DNA of 64,000 nt from Agapanthus africanus (GCA_030015575.1 CM057338.1:830668353-830732352), one strand, 5' to 3'. Shown: positions 1 to 12,589, counted from the first letter of the stretch. The notes: a model not told the origin generated them from the letters alone. Made by a program: numbers and translations.

Positions 1-1363
1 GGGAAAGAAAAGGTCCCTGAGGATATCACCCTCGATGACCCAGTCGTCGAAGAGCTGGCAGCCAAGGACCCGCCCAAGAAAAACAAGGTGGATTACAACG
101 TTCTGGCACACCTGAGGAAGATACCCTCGCAGCTGAGCATTCTCGACGCCCTTCTGCTATCCAAAGAGGCGAGAGATTCTCTGATCAAGGCATTACAAGA
201 GCCTGACCATATTCAAGCTTTCCTCGCCGAGGAAAAGATGAAGGACGAGCTGGAAGAAATTCACACAGCTGACATCACTTTCGGCGATGAAGATCTCTTC
301 CTCGGAACATGCGAGCACATCCGTCCCTTATATGTCTCCGGGTATTGCCATGACATTAAGATAGGGAAGATACTAGTTGACAATGGGTCCTCTGTCAATC
401 TCCTAAATGTGAGGGTGCTAAAATAAATCTGCATGAGCGTTCAACACCTCGCTCAGGATAAAATCACTATCTCCGGGTTCGACTCCCAGTCATCACGGAC
501 GCTCGGGTCTGTGATACTGACGTTACGCTTTTGGCTGATCGTCACTGATATCAAGTTCCACGTCATTGACGCCAAAACTTGCTACACCGCTTTGCTCGGC
601 CGACCTTGGTTACATGAGTACAACATCATCCCTTCTACACAACATCAGTGTATGAAGTATTTCAAGGATGGTCTCGAATATACCGTGACGGGGGAGCTAA
701 ACCCATTCTCTATGAATGAAGTCCGCAAATACGAGGACGCAAAATACTTCTTGCCAGACTTCGAAGACACGGAAAGGTGCAATAAGCCGGAGAATAAGCA
801 GAAAGCTATCACCACTATTCCGGTCTTTGGGAGCGATACCGAAGAGGAGGAAGAGATAGTTTATTCGGGACCTCCCCGATACAACAAACCCGGACCGTCT
901 ACCCCTATGTTGATCTTCGGCAGCGACTCTGAAGATGAAGACAACGCAGTATTCTCGGCTCGTCCATCAGTGCAAGCCTTCATTGGAAATGAACGGAGTT
1001 TACAAATCGCTATGGTTCCGCGGCAGCACTACAAAGAGCTCGACGCACTTGATACCTACAGTGTGCAAGAATTGCAGACGTTCTACGTCCCTCCCAGGCG
1101 AAAAGATGAAAATGCGATCCTCTTTTATCAATCCTCGGAAACCAAGGTGGAGAAGGAAATCTGGCATGGCGCCGATTCTACGCTTGACAGGCTCCAGCCC
1201 ATCCATCTGCCCATATACTATACAGAACGATTAAAAAGGCTATTGAGGCGCCAAGGCATACCCTTCAAATAGACTGCTCGACAAGCTCAGTTCTACAACA
1301 GGATCTGGAACGTCCCTGGAACTCAGCGAAAATTGCCCAACGGGAGAATGGAAACGATCGGGC
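1..1363 (+). pseudogene. T1 Tat protease region, broken and partial
   Basis: The frame is open from base 1 and continues with stops at 424-426 and 1270-1272. It aligns with T2 at 23834-25218. The aspartic protease signature LVDNGSSVNLL (bases about 376-410) holds the catalytic Asp in a D-N-G-S context, as in Tat elements where it is often DNGS or DGGS. An acidic stretch (EEEEE near 845) follows and may be a protease-RT linker. The frame ends in the T1 deletion junction at about 1388, where T2 continues into a linker and RT. The stop at 424 replaces a Glu codon of T2, and the stop at 1270 replaces Gln. It cannot make a working product. Confidence 0.85.
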
Positions 1364-2308
1364 TTGGATATGTTCAATCCAAGAAACTTCATCCACCAGC
1401 ATCTAAATCCGCTACACCCAACGGTGGCTAGCTGGCCGTTCGAAATGTGGGGAACTGACATAATCGGGCTTATTGAACCAGCATCGTCCAGAGGACATCG
1501 GTTCATACTGGCGACAACTGATTACTTCTCTAAGTGGGCAGAAGCAGTACCACTAAGAGAAGTGAAGACGGAGAATATCCTCCATTTCTTCAAGACACAC
1601 GTCATCTATCGGTTCGGCACTCCGCGACGGATTATCTCCGATAACGGGCCGGCCTACAAAAGTCACAAAATCAGCCGCTTCGCGCAGCAACATAATATAG
1701 ACTGGAGATACTCTTCGGTCTATAATCCCCGAGCTAACGGTCTGGCTGAGGCTTTCAACAAGACCTTGACGAAGATCGTGAAAAAGACGGTGTCCAAAAA
1801 TAAAAAGGATTGGCATGAGAGACTGCATGAAGCTCTCTGGGCACATCGAACTACATTCAAAACGGCCACAAACACAATGCCGTATGCATTGGTATTCGGC
1901 ACAGAAGCGATACTCCCCCTCGAGATAGAGTTACCCTCTCTACGAGTGGCGATTCATTACGAACTAACGAACGAAGACAATGCGCATCTTCGGCTTGAGG
2001 AGCTCGACGCCCTTGATGAAACCCAGCTCATGGCGTAGCAAAACTTGGAAGATTACAAAGCAAAGATGACGCGCTCATACGAGAGATTGAGTAGGCCGAG
2101 AACATTCCGCCAAGGCGAACTCGTGCTAGTGGTCAAGAGACCTATGATCCCCAATCTTGCCAAACGGGGGAAATTCGAGCCGAACTATGAAGGCCCGTAC
2201 ATCATAGACAAAGTTTACTAGGGTGGGGCTTACTTGCTCATGGATATGCATGGAGAAAGACCCTTCAGGCCAATAAACGACCATTTCTTGAAGAAATACT
2301 ACACCTGA
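1364..2308 (+). pseudogene. T1 integrase remnant
   Basis: This is the integrase of a Ty3/gypsy element, which would insert cDNA into the genome. The catalytic triad is visible: Asp at 1457 (TDIIG), Asp at 1640 (SDNGPAY) and Glu at 1748 (NGLAE), a DD35E spacing. The N-terminal HHCC zinc finger is missing because of the 3.3-kb deletion just upstream. Stops lie at 2036 (Gln in T2) and 2219 (Gln in T2). The frame ends at 2306-2308 after the C-terminal domain (GELVLVVKRPMIPN, FLKKYYT). The deletion also shifted the frame relative to the protease part. T2 carries the same domain at 28490-29470. Confidence 0.9.
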
Positions 2309-3045
2309 CCGAGACGTCTATACACTACTACGGACCGCAGCATCCCAAGGCTGACACAAAAAAAGGTATGTCCGCAAGCGAGATAGGCACGGATGAAAAC
2401 CCGAAAGGGCTCCGTGAGTAAAAACAGCAGGACTATCGGCGAGTTTGTGAAAACTCGAAAGGGCGCAATCTCGTTAAAAGACACTTGCAAAGTCCTCTCG
2501 ACCTTGTAAGGAGAAAACTACCTGCGTGAGATCCTTAGGACTCACAAAGGAGCAACACACTTAGGAATCCCCATGATTCCTAAGGAGAAATCACACTTAC
2601 GAGATCCTCACGACTCGTAAGGAGAATTCCCCTTTGAGACCCTCACGACTCATAGGATTCAAAAGCCTTATCTACAGGGATCTGAACCTGTTCTTAAGCC
2701 GTCATACACCCCGATTTTGCCCTACAAGCATTTCAATATTGACCCTTGTATACAATCCACGGGCACGAATAAACATTTCCCTAACAAAGTCCCACCAGCG
2801 ACTAGGGATATGCTCACACGGTGAACGACCCTTGTAAGTCCTCTCGACTTATAAGGAGAAAACACTCTTGTAAGATCATTACGACTTATAAGAGAACATA
2901 CACTTAAGAATCCTCACGATTTTTAAGGAGAAAACACACTTACGAGATCCTCACGACTCGTAGGGAGAAACACCTTAATGAAACCTTTACGGCTCATGAA
3001 GTTAAAAGCCTTAGTCGACATGATCCTAACCCTGTTTTCTAAGCC
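2309..3045 (+). repeat. T1 hairpin arrays A and B in the 3' non-coding zone
   Basis: No gene is seen here. Two arrays (about 2486-2720 and 2833-3045) hold tandem units of about 45-55 bp. Each unit is a stem-loop with arms of about 10-11 bp, a loop of 5-6 bases (usually CTCAC, CTCTC or similar) and then GGAGAAA. Arms differ between units but match within a unit: CTTAGGAATC at 2560-2569 pairs with GATTCCTAAG at 2575-2584, and CTTACGAGATC at 2596-2606 pairs with GACTCGTAAG at 2612-2621 with one bulge. Each array ends in a longer imperfect hairpin (CTTA...ACAGG / CCTGT...TAAG). The role is unknown. Confidence 0.8.
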
Positions 3046-3796
3046 ACCTTTGTTCGATATCGACAGAGGCAAATGATGATTCATCCTGGCAATGTCCCAG
3101 TGGTAGCGATACTGATGCCTAAAACGATATCAAATTCTAAGTCCTTTCATGGAAAATGATGATTCGCTCCTGGCAATATTCCAGACGCAGCGATGCTGAT
3201 GCTAAGATTGGCATCAGGTTCCAAGTTCCATACTTGCAACAAAATCAACAAGTAAAAGAAATGCATATGAAATAGCCGAAATGATGGGGCAACTTGTGAC
3301 AAAATCAGCAAGTAAAAGATATGCATACAAAAATAGCCGAAATGATTGGGCAACTCGCAATAAAAAGCAGTGAGTAAACAAAAATAGCCAAAATGATTGG
3401 GCACCGCGAAAAATAGTCGAAATGATTAGGCAATCGCAACTTTCGCGATATAAAAAACTGAAATGATAGAGCATCGCGGAAATAAATAAAAAATTGATGA
3501 AAGACTGAAACTTTTGTCCTACAGGTGAGATCACATCGATCCCTGTATACAATCCAGGGGCACAAACAAAGAGGGAACCATATCATCCCACCGGACTCCA
3601 TCAGAAAGAGTGCCAAGTCTCGACGGCCACATCTATAGCTTGGAGACCTACAACAACGTTCCTCCTCATTCCAGCAGAATTCAGACGCAACAATCAACCT
3701 CGGAGCCATGGCAAAGTCCCTAGTTCCAAATCTTGACGGTTCACAGACAACCTAGAGACCACCTCGACATTCGTCTCTTTACAGCAGACGCAACGT
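3046..3796 (+). repeat. T1 3' non-coding spacer with short direct repeats
   Basis: No coding signal was found. Between about 3240 and 3470 a unit containing ATAGCCGAAATGATTGGGCA recurs several times with A-rich spacers and short inverted pieces such as CTCGC/GCGAG. The same block occurs in T2 at 30720-30960, so it belongs to the element. Confidence 0.7.
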
Positions 3797-4625
3797 CAGC
3801 CAATGACCCCGTCTCGGAAATATGTCAGCAAATGACCCCGTCTCGGAAATACTTCATCAAATGACCCCATCTCGGAAATACGTCATCAAATGACCCCGTC
3901 GCGGAAACACGTCATCCAATGACCCCGTCTCGGAAATACGTCATCCAATGACCCCGTCTCGGAAATACGTCATCAAATGACCCCGTCGCGGAAACACGTC
4001 ATTTCAATGACCCCGTTTCGGAAATACGTCAGCCAATGACCCCGTCGCGGAAACACGTCATCCAATGACCCCGTCACGGAAATACGTTATCAAATGACCC
4101 CGTCTCGGAAATACGTCATCAAATGACCCCGTCGCGGAAACACGTCAGCAAATGACCCCGTCTCGGAAATACGTCATCAAATGACCTCGTCGCGGAATCA
4201 CGTCAGCAAATGACCCCGTCTCAGAAATACGTCATCAAATGACCCTATCTCGGAAATACGTCATCCAATGACCCCGTCTCGGAAACACGTCAGCAAATGA
4301 CCCCATCTCGGAAACACGCCATCAAATGACCCCATCGCGGAAACACGTCATCAAATGACCCCGTCGCAGAAACACGTCAGCCAATGACCCCGTCGCGGAA
4401 ATACGTCATCCAAATGACCCCGTCGCGGAAATACGTCATCCAAATGACCCCGTCGCGGAAATACGTCAGCACATGACCCCGTCGCGGAAATACGTCAGCA
4501 ATGACCCCGTCACGGAAATACGTCAACAAATGACCCCGTCGCGGAAATACGTCAGCCAATGACCCCGTCGCGGAAATACGTCAGCAAATGACCCCGTCAC
4601 AGAAACACGTCAGCCACTGACCCCG
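3797..4625 (+). repeat. T1 minisatellite, unit 29-30 bp, about 28 copies
   Basis: A head-to-tail array with the consensus core AATGACCCCGTCTCGGAAAT followed by ACGTCATC or ACGTCAGC. Variants alternate between TCTCGG and TCGCGG. T2 carries a related array with an exact 30-bp period at 31221-31803, so copy number and unit sequence vary between copies of the element. Tandem arrays in the 3' untranslated zone are known from Ogre/Tat elements. Confidence 0.92.
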
Positions 4626-5117
4626 TGGAAAATGGCCAAAGTCAACCCTCGACCTCCCCGTCAAAGCAATGCTTTGATTCGGGAGCAGGTCAACTCATCA
4701 ATCACTTACGAGTCCTCTCGACTTGTAAGGAAGAAAATTCTCTTGTGAGATCCTTACGACTCTCAAGAGAAAAACACACTTAGGAATCCTCACGATTCTT
4801 AAGAAGAAAATACACCTACGAGATCCTCTCGACTCGTAGGGAGAAAAATCTTTATGAGACCCTCACGGCTCATAAAGTTGGAAAGCCTTAGGAGGCAAAT
4901 CTGAACCGACTCCTAAGCCATCGCTGTCCTACAAAGATATCAAAATAGGTTATCTACAAAGTGCATTTGCTAAAAGGGACACACCACCATGAAACAAAAT
5001 ATGTCTTTTATTCATGAATCAAAACAAATACAAAGTACAATCTATAAAAGAATCAAAAAATTACTCTCATTCTGGAGTAAGTACAAAAGGAGAGTAAAAA
5101 GAAACATATACATTTTT
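4626..5117 (+). repeat. T1 hairpin array C and tail of the antisense gene
   Basis: A third array of variable-arm stem-loops covers about 4700-4925 and has the same design as arrays A and B. The remaining stretch to 5117 is AT-rich and is probably the 3' UTR of the antisense PMD gene, whose stop codon is at 5118-5120. No other gene is seen. Confidence 0.7.
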
Positions 5118-8100
5118 TTAAGCCGACGGACGGTTTAATAGATTCGTCAGTTCATCCTTCTTTCGCTGGGTCTCGGCTTCATAATTTGTTATTGCTATGA
5201 GACGGGCCTCCGCTTGAGACTGTTGGGCCTGGTATGAGGCGAGCCGACTTTCAAGCTCCTTTTCGGTAACTTTGTGAGCTTCAACCATCTCGCGAGTAAA
5301 ATTGACGGCTTTATCAATAGCTACCACCCCCTGATAGCTTCATGAAGCACCCGCCAAAGTTCATACGCACGAGTGGTCTTGGCTGTGAGTTCAGCTTGAA
5401 GTTCCCCCAGCTTATTGGAAGCCAGATCCCTCTCCGAAAACTTTCGGTTGAGCCTCTTCTCACATGACTGCAGATTTGCGGCGCACCGTTCAACCAGCCC
5501 CCGCAAGCTCGCCTTTGCAGCCACGACCTCTGAAGGAAGGCGCGTGCACTCAAGACTATGTAAGCAAGCCTCCACCCGACGACAAAACTCAACCAGACAT
5601 GCACCAATGTCTCATCATGGTAAGCAGCAAGAAAGGGAAGAGAAATGTTGGATTCAGCAGCAAATTCTTCGGCCGTGATCGAGCTACCAGCACGAAGATT
5701 TTCGATGAGATCCGACAAAGAGTGAAGGCTTTGCTTCGCCATCCGTTCAGATGCACGTAGGGCATATGGGCCACGTGGCATAATGATGCAAGACTCCAGC
5801 GGGGTAAGAATGGGCAAAGCTGTTAAGATTCATAAACAATCAGCGAGATTTGCAGACAAAGAGTAGATGGAACAACGTCAAAACTTTACTCACCCACAGT
5901 TATGCAAGAAGGGTTTAAAAGATCTCCAGGCCCGTTAAGGATCTCAACATCGTCGTCAGCTTCCAGAACTACAGAAGGCATTAGCATTGTTATACGAAAT
6001 AATAATAATGCCATTTAGGAGGGGCAAATAACACTAACCTTGCCCGGAAGAGAGGACAATGCGTTGCGGGAATATTTCCTGCGGAGCGGCCATCTCGAGC
6101 AAACGCTGGAAAGAATTTTTGGGGGATAGATCCGTGATAGACGCCGCCAATCCGTGTAATTCTGAAAAGACGGAAGGATTCAGATAATGAAGAGATCATT
6201 AAAACAGAAGATAGAAGAATACCTTCGATACTCCTCCCACTTTGAACAGGAGGGATAGCAGCTTCGGCAGCCTCCTCCATACCCTTAGGCACATCATCGG
6301 AGACATTTTCTGGTGTGATGGCTATCAGTTGAGGAGCAGCGGCCACCACTTCAGGGACGTCGATCTCAATTACCTGTTCCACCATCTCCAGGCCATCACC
6401 AGAAAGGTCCATTAAATCCACGGCCGAAAGGGACACCTCTTCAGGGTGAACGGGCATAAGGGGAACAGAAGTCGCTAATGGAAACTCTACAGCAGGAATA
6501 GCAACTGTAGTGCCCCCTCCACATCTACTGGTGTCTCATCGGTGATATTTACAGAGTCCACGGTCAAGACCCTACTCGAGCTCAGATTCTCTGCCATGGC
6601 CGAAGTCCCTGCAAAGTTTTACGAAGATGAGAAGACATAGAAAGCGAAACAAATTACTTGCCGAAGGAAAAATACAGAAAACATGCATACCGATACGCCA
6701 AGATGCCTATAGTATTGCTTTTTCAAGCCGGCGTTCCTTCCTGAGAAGGTATGCTCGCCGGGGCTCAAGTGTTGATTCATGGCCGCCGGTCCACAACGAC
6801 AACTCATCTTCAGAAACGGCCGAGATAGGCTTTTTGAGAGCTATCTCGCCTCCTTGCTCTAGAGGACCTATAAATACTCGCCGTATAGATGGAGGATCTT
6901 CGTAGAATATTACGGCGGGATAGGAACTCTTCGAGATGCGCACGTTCTCGGTCTCATCCTGGGAACGCCTTATAGCCTCGGCCAATTGTGCGGCTTCCGC
7001 GGCAGATGAACCTGGAAAAAGGAGATCATCATCCGGCCCTTGCATAGATATTGGTTCATCTTGAACGATAGGCTCGGATTCCATTAAAAAGTCAAGCAGA
7101 TCGGTGACTGTTTTCTTCCTCCGCTTCGTCCCGGAACTAGCGCTGGAAGATGATCGCTTCCTTCCCTTCGGCGCTTTGGTGGGACGTTCCCCAACCTCAC
7201 CTCCAGTATCCACTTTTGGTGGTGCTACCGATGATGACACTGCCATTGATGACGCCGCAACTGATGGAACTGCCACTGGCGCCTCGGCGGAAGCCTTTGC
7301 TCGAGCTCTAGTACGCATCAACATCTCTGCAGTGGGAGGAATCGACTCGGTTTCTGGGGTCTGCGAGATGACGACCGCACCACCATCCCTCAAAAGAGGG
7401 CGAACAACTGACCGCGGTCGCAACGGAACGTGAGCAGCTTGAGTTGGGGCAGGAGTTTTATATTCAAAGAGCACCCTCCTTTCCTCGGCAATGATAGGAC
7501 CAACCCGGTGGTGATACCAGCCCATAAAGGAGCCCACAGACCTGGGAAGATAGTAAGGTTCTGGGATCAAGAACACGGAGCCAGTATTTAGCCGCATAAA
7601 ATGATGAATAACGTCGTGAATAACTCCTAACGATGAAGTAGGCTCAACCAAGAACGCTTCAAAGGGGACTCCCTGATCATAGCCCAGTTGCCGGGCAAAG
7701 CGGTCCGGATTATACCGCATAAGGAGAGCCGTATCATTCTGGCGGAACACCAAATAGCCCGGCCTGATCGAGTACATATGCAAGATCTCCCTAGGCTTTA
7801 AAGAGGGTGCTCCCCCTTTCGACAAGTCGAATAGCTGCTGGACAGGCCCCGCCGGAGCAGAAAGAACGCGATCAATAAACGCCATTCTTCCCTCATGGGT
7901 ATATGTATTGAGCAGAACACGGAGGGCCCCTAATTGAGTCGGATCGGGAGCGGAGGCATCCACCAATCTCATAACTCGGGGGAAGGTGTAGGAGTCATAG
8001 AAGTTCGGCCGTTGATGTGCCGCGAATGCCCCCAGCACGTGCATTTCAATCCAAGATGTGAAGTAATGAAGGGGGAGATTCACAACATCTACACCTGGAG

Positions 8101-9295
8101 CCGAAGTGTTGGCCGCAACACTTAACCCGTGATAAAGATGCGACAGTTCCGCGATGCCGATGGCCAACTTTTCCCCTTCAGCTATACGATGGGCGGGATA
8201 GAAGACGGAAGCTCTCATGAAGCGTCGGTGTGACGGTATCACAAACCAGCTGCGCCAAAGGCTAATAAAGCCGACGAAGAAGGTCTCTTTGTCTATGCCA
8301 GGGGCTGTAACTGCATCAAAAGACACGGCTGACATGATCGGGATGTAGAACTGCGGTAGATCTTCTTCTTTGGCCGGCAGTTTATTCAACCCAAACCCAA
8401 AAGGGTCATCAATGCTCGCAAACTTCGGGGCTTCCTTGGATAAAATATCTCCCCGAATGAAACAAGCGATAAAGCTCTCGAAAGTGACACCCTGCCCTTC
8501 TGACTTCGCAAACAATTTGTCGAAAATTCCCAGGGCCTTGATCAAACTAGGATACCTATGACGAACGGCGTTTTCGGCTGTCAGACCATCGAGCATAGCC
8601 GGCATGGTGGAGAAAACATATTCATCTGGAGGCAGCAGTTCCTCGTAATGCTCCCCCCTAATGGGCAGTCCTGAAATCTCACGGAATTCATCCAATGAGA
8701 TAGACACCTCTCGATCCCCTAGCAGGAAGGTGTTGGTGGGCTGATTCCACTGGTTCAAGAAGGCTTTGATCCACCAGACGTGGGGAGCATGATAATGAAA
8801 TAACGATGCATATACCGCCTGATATAGTCCAACCTTCTGCAGTCTTGCGCGGTGGGCAGAAAGAATATAGCGAGCCCAAATAAGGTAGCCCACTGGGTGC
8901 CGGGGGGTGATACCCACTTTATAAACCTGCCCCCAAGGTCGAGCTTCACCTTGGCAAATCCGACGCCCCAAGATGTCTATAGCTGGCAGGGGCTGGTTAG
9001 GTATCCCAGAGGTAGAGGGCTCCAACCGGCCCGAAAGAGTCCGATTGGTCATTTCTACTGCATAAGTAGTCTGTGGGCGTTCCATCGGCAATATAGGACG
9101 AAGAGCTTCCATCGGCTCCCCGCAAATAAAACTTCGGCGACCCCGGATGATATGACCGTACCAGGTTCCCCACAAAAGTAGATTGGTGCGATCCGGGTCA
9201 TGGGCCCTAATCATTGCCATCACTTCTTCGTCAGACGGTGACTGAGGAAAAGCAGCCTCTGAGCGGGTAAAAGGAAAGTATGGAAGAGAAATCAT
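5118..9295 (-). pseudogene. T1 antisense PMD (aminotransferase-like plant mobile domain) gene, spliced and broken
   Basis: A multi-exon gene on the strand opposite gag-pol. The N-terminal half resembles plant mobile domain proteins (family of Arabidopsis MAIN and MAIL1), with the phrase VSISLDEFREISGLPIRG. A basic Ser-rich stretch (KGRKRSSSS...KRRKK) looks like a nuclear signal. The last exon is Gln/Glu/Ala-rich and probably coiled coil. Inferred exons: 9300-6691 (ATG at 9295), 6608-6223, 6161-6039, 5968-5894 and 5819-5118. Introns are 6690-6609, 6222-6162, 6038-5969 and 5893-5820, all GT-AG and all phase 1. An in-frame ATG at 9346 lies inside the upstream intron and is rejected as the start. 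Breaks are a stop at 6707-6709 (open in T2) and probable one-base shifts near 6510, 5597 and 5330. The molecular role of PMD in a retrotransposon is unknown. Confidence 0.85.
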
Positions 9296-9300
9296 TGTTC

Positions 9301-9363
9301 CTGAAATAAAGGAACGGAAAACTGTTAATGAAACCCGCACGTGCATATATATATATATATATA

Positions 9364-9402
<39 letters not shown>

Positions 9403-9987
9403 ACAATGGAAGAAAAACGACAAGCAGCTTATTCCATGTGACCATTGATTGCAAAACACATAGGCCCCACAAAATTAATATGGCGGCTCACTAATGATGA
9501 GGCATGGTAATCATTATCAGAACAAAAGGGAGATTCTCAATAAATGAATAGTAGAGTTCAAACATCTCTGCAGATTCCCCCAGGGAAAAGCCCATCATGA
9601 ACTCTGTACAAATCAAACAGAATCTCTCCTAAAATTTTTTGTCAAGAACAACTGAGGATAAAAATCCCAAGACGTCTTCTTGTTAGAACTAAGTTCTCTG
9701 AGGGAATTAAATTCCTTCTGAACAGGGGAATTAAATTCCAAGAAAATTTTTCAGAGCTAAGCTCTTTGGAATGGAATTAAATTCCAAAAGAAAACAGGTA
9801 CCAACATCAATCCCCTAAGATCAGAAAAACGCCTAACATTGGGGGTTTACTACATAAAGATCGTACATTCTTAGAGCTTGGAAAGATGAGTTCTTATTAA
9901 AGGAAAAAAACCCCGGTGTGGATTTAAAATCCAAAAAGAATTTTATAAAAGGAGAAGAAAAGTTCCTCGGCTGTTCAAGATCCTTAC
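9301..9987 (-). other. 5'-UTR intron of the T1 antisense PMD gene
   Basis: The donor CAG|GTAAGGATC starts at 9987 and the acceptor TTTATTTCAG|GAACA ends at 9301, five bases before the ATG. T2 has the same donor and acceptor at 37008 and 36426, although the sequence between them differs in length (687 against 583 bases). An (AT)n run at about 9345-9400 sits inside the intron in T1 only. Short palindromes such as AGAACTAAGTTCT (9685-9697) and AGAGCTAAGCTCT (9753-9765) fill the rest. Confidence 0.75.
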
Positions 9988-10143
9988 CTGAAAAAGGATT
10001 CTTTTTTTTGACAGAGTTAAACTCGGGATTTTGTTTCGTTAAACAGAGAACTGAGCTCTGAGAAAGAGAATTAAATTCTCAAGGCAAGAAGTTGAAAAAG
10101 GAAGAAGATGAAGGAATGGAGGCGTTGATGATGAGACCGCTGC

Positions 10144-10150
10144 ATTTATA
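10144..10150 (-). promoter_or_regulatory. TATA box of the T1 antisense gene
   Basis: On the minus strand the bases read TATAAAT within CCTATAAATGC. It lies about 155 bases upstream of the UTR donor at 9987, so a transcript would start near 10115-10120. T2 has TATAAAT at the matching place (37141-37147). Confidence 0.65.
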
Positions 10151-10264
10151 GGACGTGATAGGAAATGGTTCATCTTCCCCGTTCCCTAGGCGAATCCAAC
10201 GGCCATGAAGGTTACAGCGTTGCACTCACGTGCAAACACGTGAGAACAACGCTGTGGGTGCATT
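10151..10264 (+). other. T1 pre-LTR segment
   Basis: This short stretch joins the antisense promoter to the 3' LTR. It contains paired CACGTG motifs in an inverted repeat. A clear polypurine tract, which should sit directly before the LTR start at 10265, is not seen. Confidence 0.55.
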
Positions 10265-11027
10265 TGTTCCCTCATGGGAACTGAATAAAATACAATTAAA
10301 GCAGCAAGAAAAACCCCCAAATGGGGCATCACGTGCTCACACGTGACCAGGCCTCACGTGCAGACACGTGACCTTTTATGAGCAAAGTCTATCTGCGCCT
10401 GAATGCCTAATTGGTAAGGTCGCATGTCCACACGTGACCGGGCCTCACCCGACACACGTGACCTTTTATGAGCAAAGTCTATCCGCGCCTGAATGCCTAA
10501 TTGATAGGGTTACGTGCCAACACGTGATGGGCTCTTAAACCATCTAAACTAATAGAATTAAAATTCTAATTAAATTCTTCAGCAGTGGGGTCACGTGCCA
10601 ACACGTGATGGGTTTCTGATCCCTCTGAAGTCTGAACCAATTGATAAGATCACGTGCTGACACGTGATAGACTCTTAAACCCTTTGAACAAATAGAATCA
10701 AATTCTAATTAAAAGGAAATCAAAAGCCCTAATTGGAAAAATATTTCCCTAGATATTTCCAAACAGAAAAGATTGCACTCTGTAAAGTGGAGCACCGTTG
10801 GATTAAAAATCCAATGGTGATTAAAAATCACCAATTTATAAAAAGATTCTATACAAAGAAATATTTTCCTAAAATTTGCCAGGAACAACAAATAAAATAT
10901 CTTTTTGATTAAAAATCCAATGGTGAATAAAATTCACCGAGTGATCTAAAAGATCATGTTGGGTACAAAATCAATAAAAATCTCTCAATGAGAGATCGGC
11001 TGAACAAAATGATTCTTTTCTTTCTCC

Positions 11028-11035
11028 TATAAATA
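11028..11035 (+). promoter_or_regulatory. TATA box of the T1 LTR
   Basis: TATAAATA in CTCCTATAAATAAGAGCC, in the position that corresponds to TATATAAA of T2 (17723-17730). Upstream are G-box type CACGTG pairs. Confidence 0.6.
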
Positions 11036-12244
11036 AGAGCCAAGAGGAATAAAAAAAATGAGAAAAAAGAAGAGACAACAACAGAGAGAAATAGAGAAGA
11101 AGATCTCTTCAGAGAAAAAAGAAACTCTAGGTAAGAGAAGGAAGGAGATCATTCTATAAGCTCCCACAAAACAAAAGAGAATTTAATTCTCAAACCAAGA
11201 GTTTAACTCTTCTGAATAAGAACTCAGTTCTTCCTCTGGTTGAAGATCTGCAGAAGCAGATCTCCCTATAAGTTGAGAATTTAATTCTCATCGGGGATAT
11301 TCTGCCATGCAGATCCAAAACTTAGAGGGAGAATTAGGTTTAAAGAATTTAATTCTTTCAAACATATTGGAATTTAATTCCTCCAAATAAAATTAGGGTT
11401 TAACTCTATCAAAAGAATTTAATTCTTAAACAAGGGATTTAACTCTCCGTGCACGTAAATGAGATCAGTTCCCAACATGATCACGTGTTAACACGTGACC
11501 CCCTTTCTTTGAACCAGAAAAAGAGATTTCCCAAAGTGTTTAAACACTCATTTAAAAGGGAAAAGGGAAAACAATAAAGACAGTTTCTCTTTTAGGGTGT
11601 ATCACGTGCTCCTACGTGACCCTTAAAAAGCTCCTCAAAACAAAATGGAGTAAAGCCAAGGCAGTTTCACTTTTTGGGCGTCTCACATGTTCCCATGTGA
11701 CCCCTAGCAATTATCAAACAAAAGAGGATTCTACCCAAAGGCAATGCCTATCTAAAGGATGCCTCACGTGTCCCCATGTGACCCCTGACAAACACCATTT
11801 TAAAGAGAAAATGGGGTAAAACTGAAGGATTAATATCCAACGCATCAAGGACAAGTGTTTAACACTTATATGCATATTCTGAGAGTAAAATAAAAGAGGC
11901 AAGGCCCAATCTTCAGGCGCCTCACGTGACCCCACGTGAGTGCTTCAGTTTTAGTGTTTGACACTACTTTAAGCACCTCACGTGGGAGCACGTGAGCGCC
12001 GAATGTACTCTATTGTTTAACACTATATTCGAGCCAATCTTAGCCCAAATTAGCTAAGTCTTCCAGAGGCAAGACCGAACCCCAATTATACTCTTGTCTT
12101 CCAAAACTGATCATCTCATATGGCATTCAAAGTGATTCCCAGAGCCTTCCAACCAACATTGTTCAAGGGTACATCTCTTCATATCTCTGATATATGTCGT
12201 TGTAATTCTTCAACATTTTCAGAGAGGTGACGGGTCCCAACAAC

Positions 12245-12560
12245 CAGGCATTCCATGGACTGTGGGGTCCTTAAACTCGTGGACTATGATGTCCTTAAAC
12301 TTTACAGACTATGATGTCTCTAAACTACCATGGACTGTGGGGTCCTTAAACTCATGGACTGTGATGTCCTTAAACTTTACAGACTATGATGTATCTAAAC
12401 TACCATGGACTGTGGGGTCCTTAAACTCATGGACTATGATGTACTTAAACTTTACAGACTATGATGTCTCTAAACTTCTATGGACTGTGAGGTCCTTAAA
12501 CTCATAGACTATGATGTCTTTAAACTGTACAGACTATGATGTCTTTAAACTGGACCGTAA
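12245..12560 (+). repeat. GGAC...GTCC tandem repeats in the T1 LTR
   Basis: Units of about 20-37 bp contain GGACTATGATGTCCTTAAAC or the variant GGACTGTGGGGTCC, grouped in a higher-order pattern of three unit types repeated about three times. GGAC and GTCC are self-complementary, so each unit is a small hairpin. The 81-aa open frame here comes from the repeat and is not a gene. Confidence 0.85.
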
Positions 12561-12589
12561 TGTCCCTAAACTAAAACAATAGAGCACAA

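Noticed and set aside
3797..4625. CRISPR-like look of short regular repeats
   Set aside because: Units are directly adjacent with no unique spacers and lie inside a plant retrotransposon.
9295..9346. Upstream in-frame ATG of the antisense PMD frame (9346)
   Set aside because: It lies beyond the conserved acceptor TTTATTTCAG at 9301, inside the UTR intron, and T2 has no matching codons.
9345..9400. Long (AT)n run as a regulatory element
   Set aside because: A simple microsatellite inside the UTR intron; T2 has a (GT)n run instead.
12262..12507. 81-codon frame with a repeated peptide
   Set aside because: It comes from GGAC-GTCC tandem repeats in the T1 LTR and is not kept in the T2 LTR.
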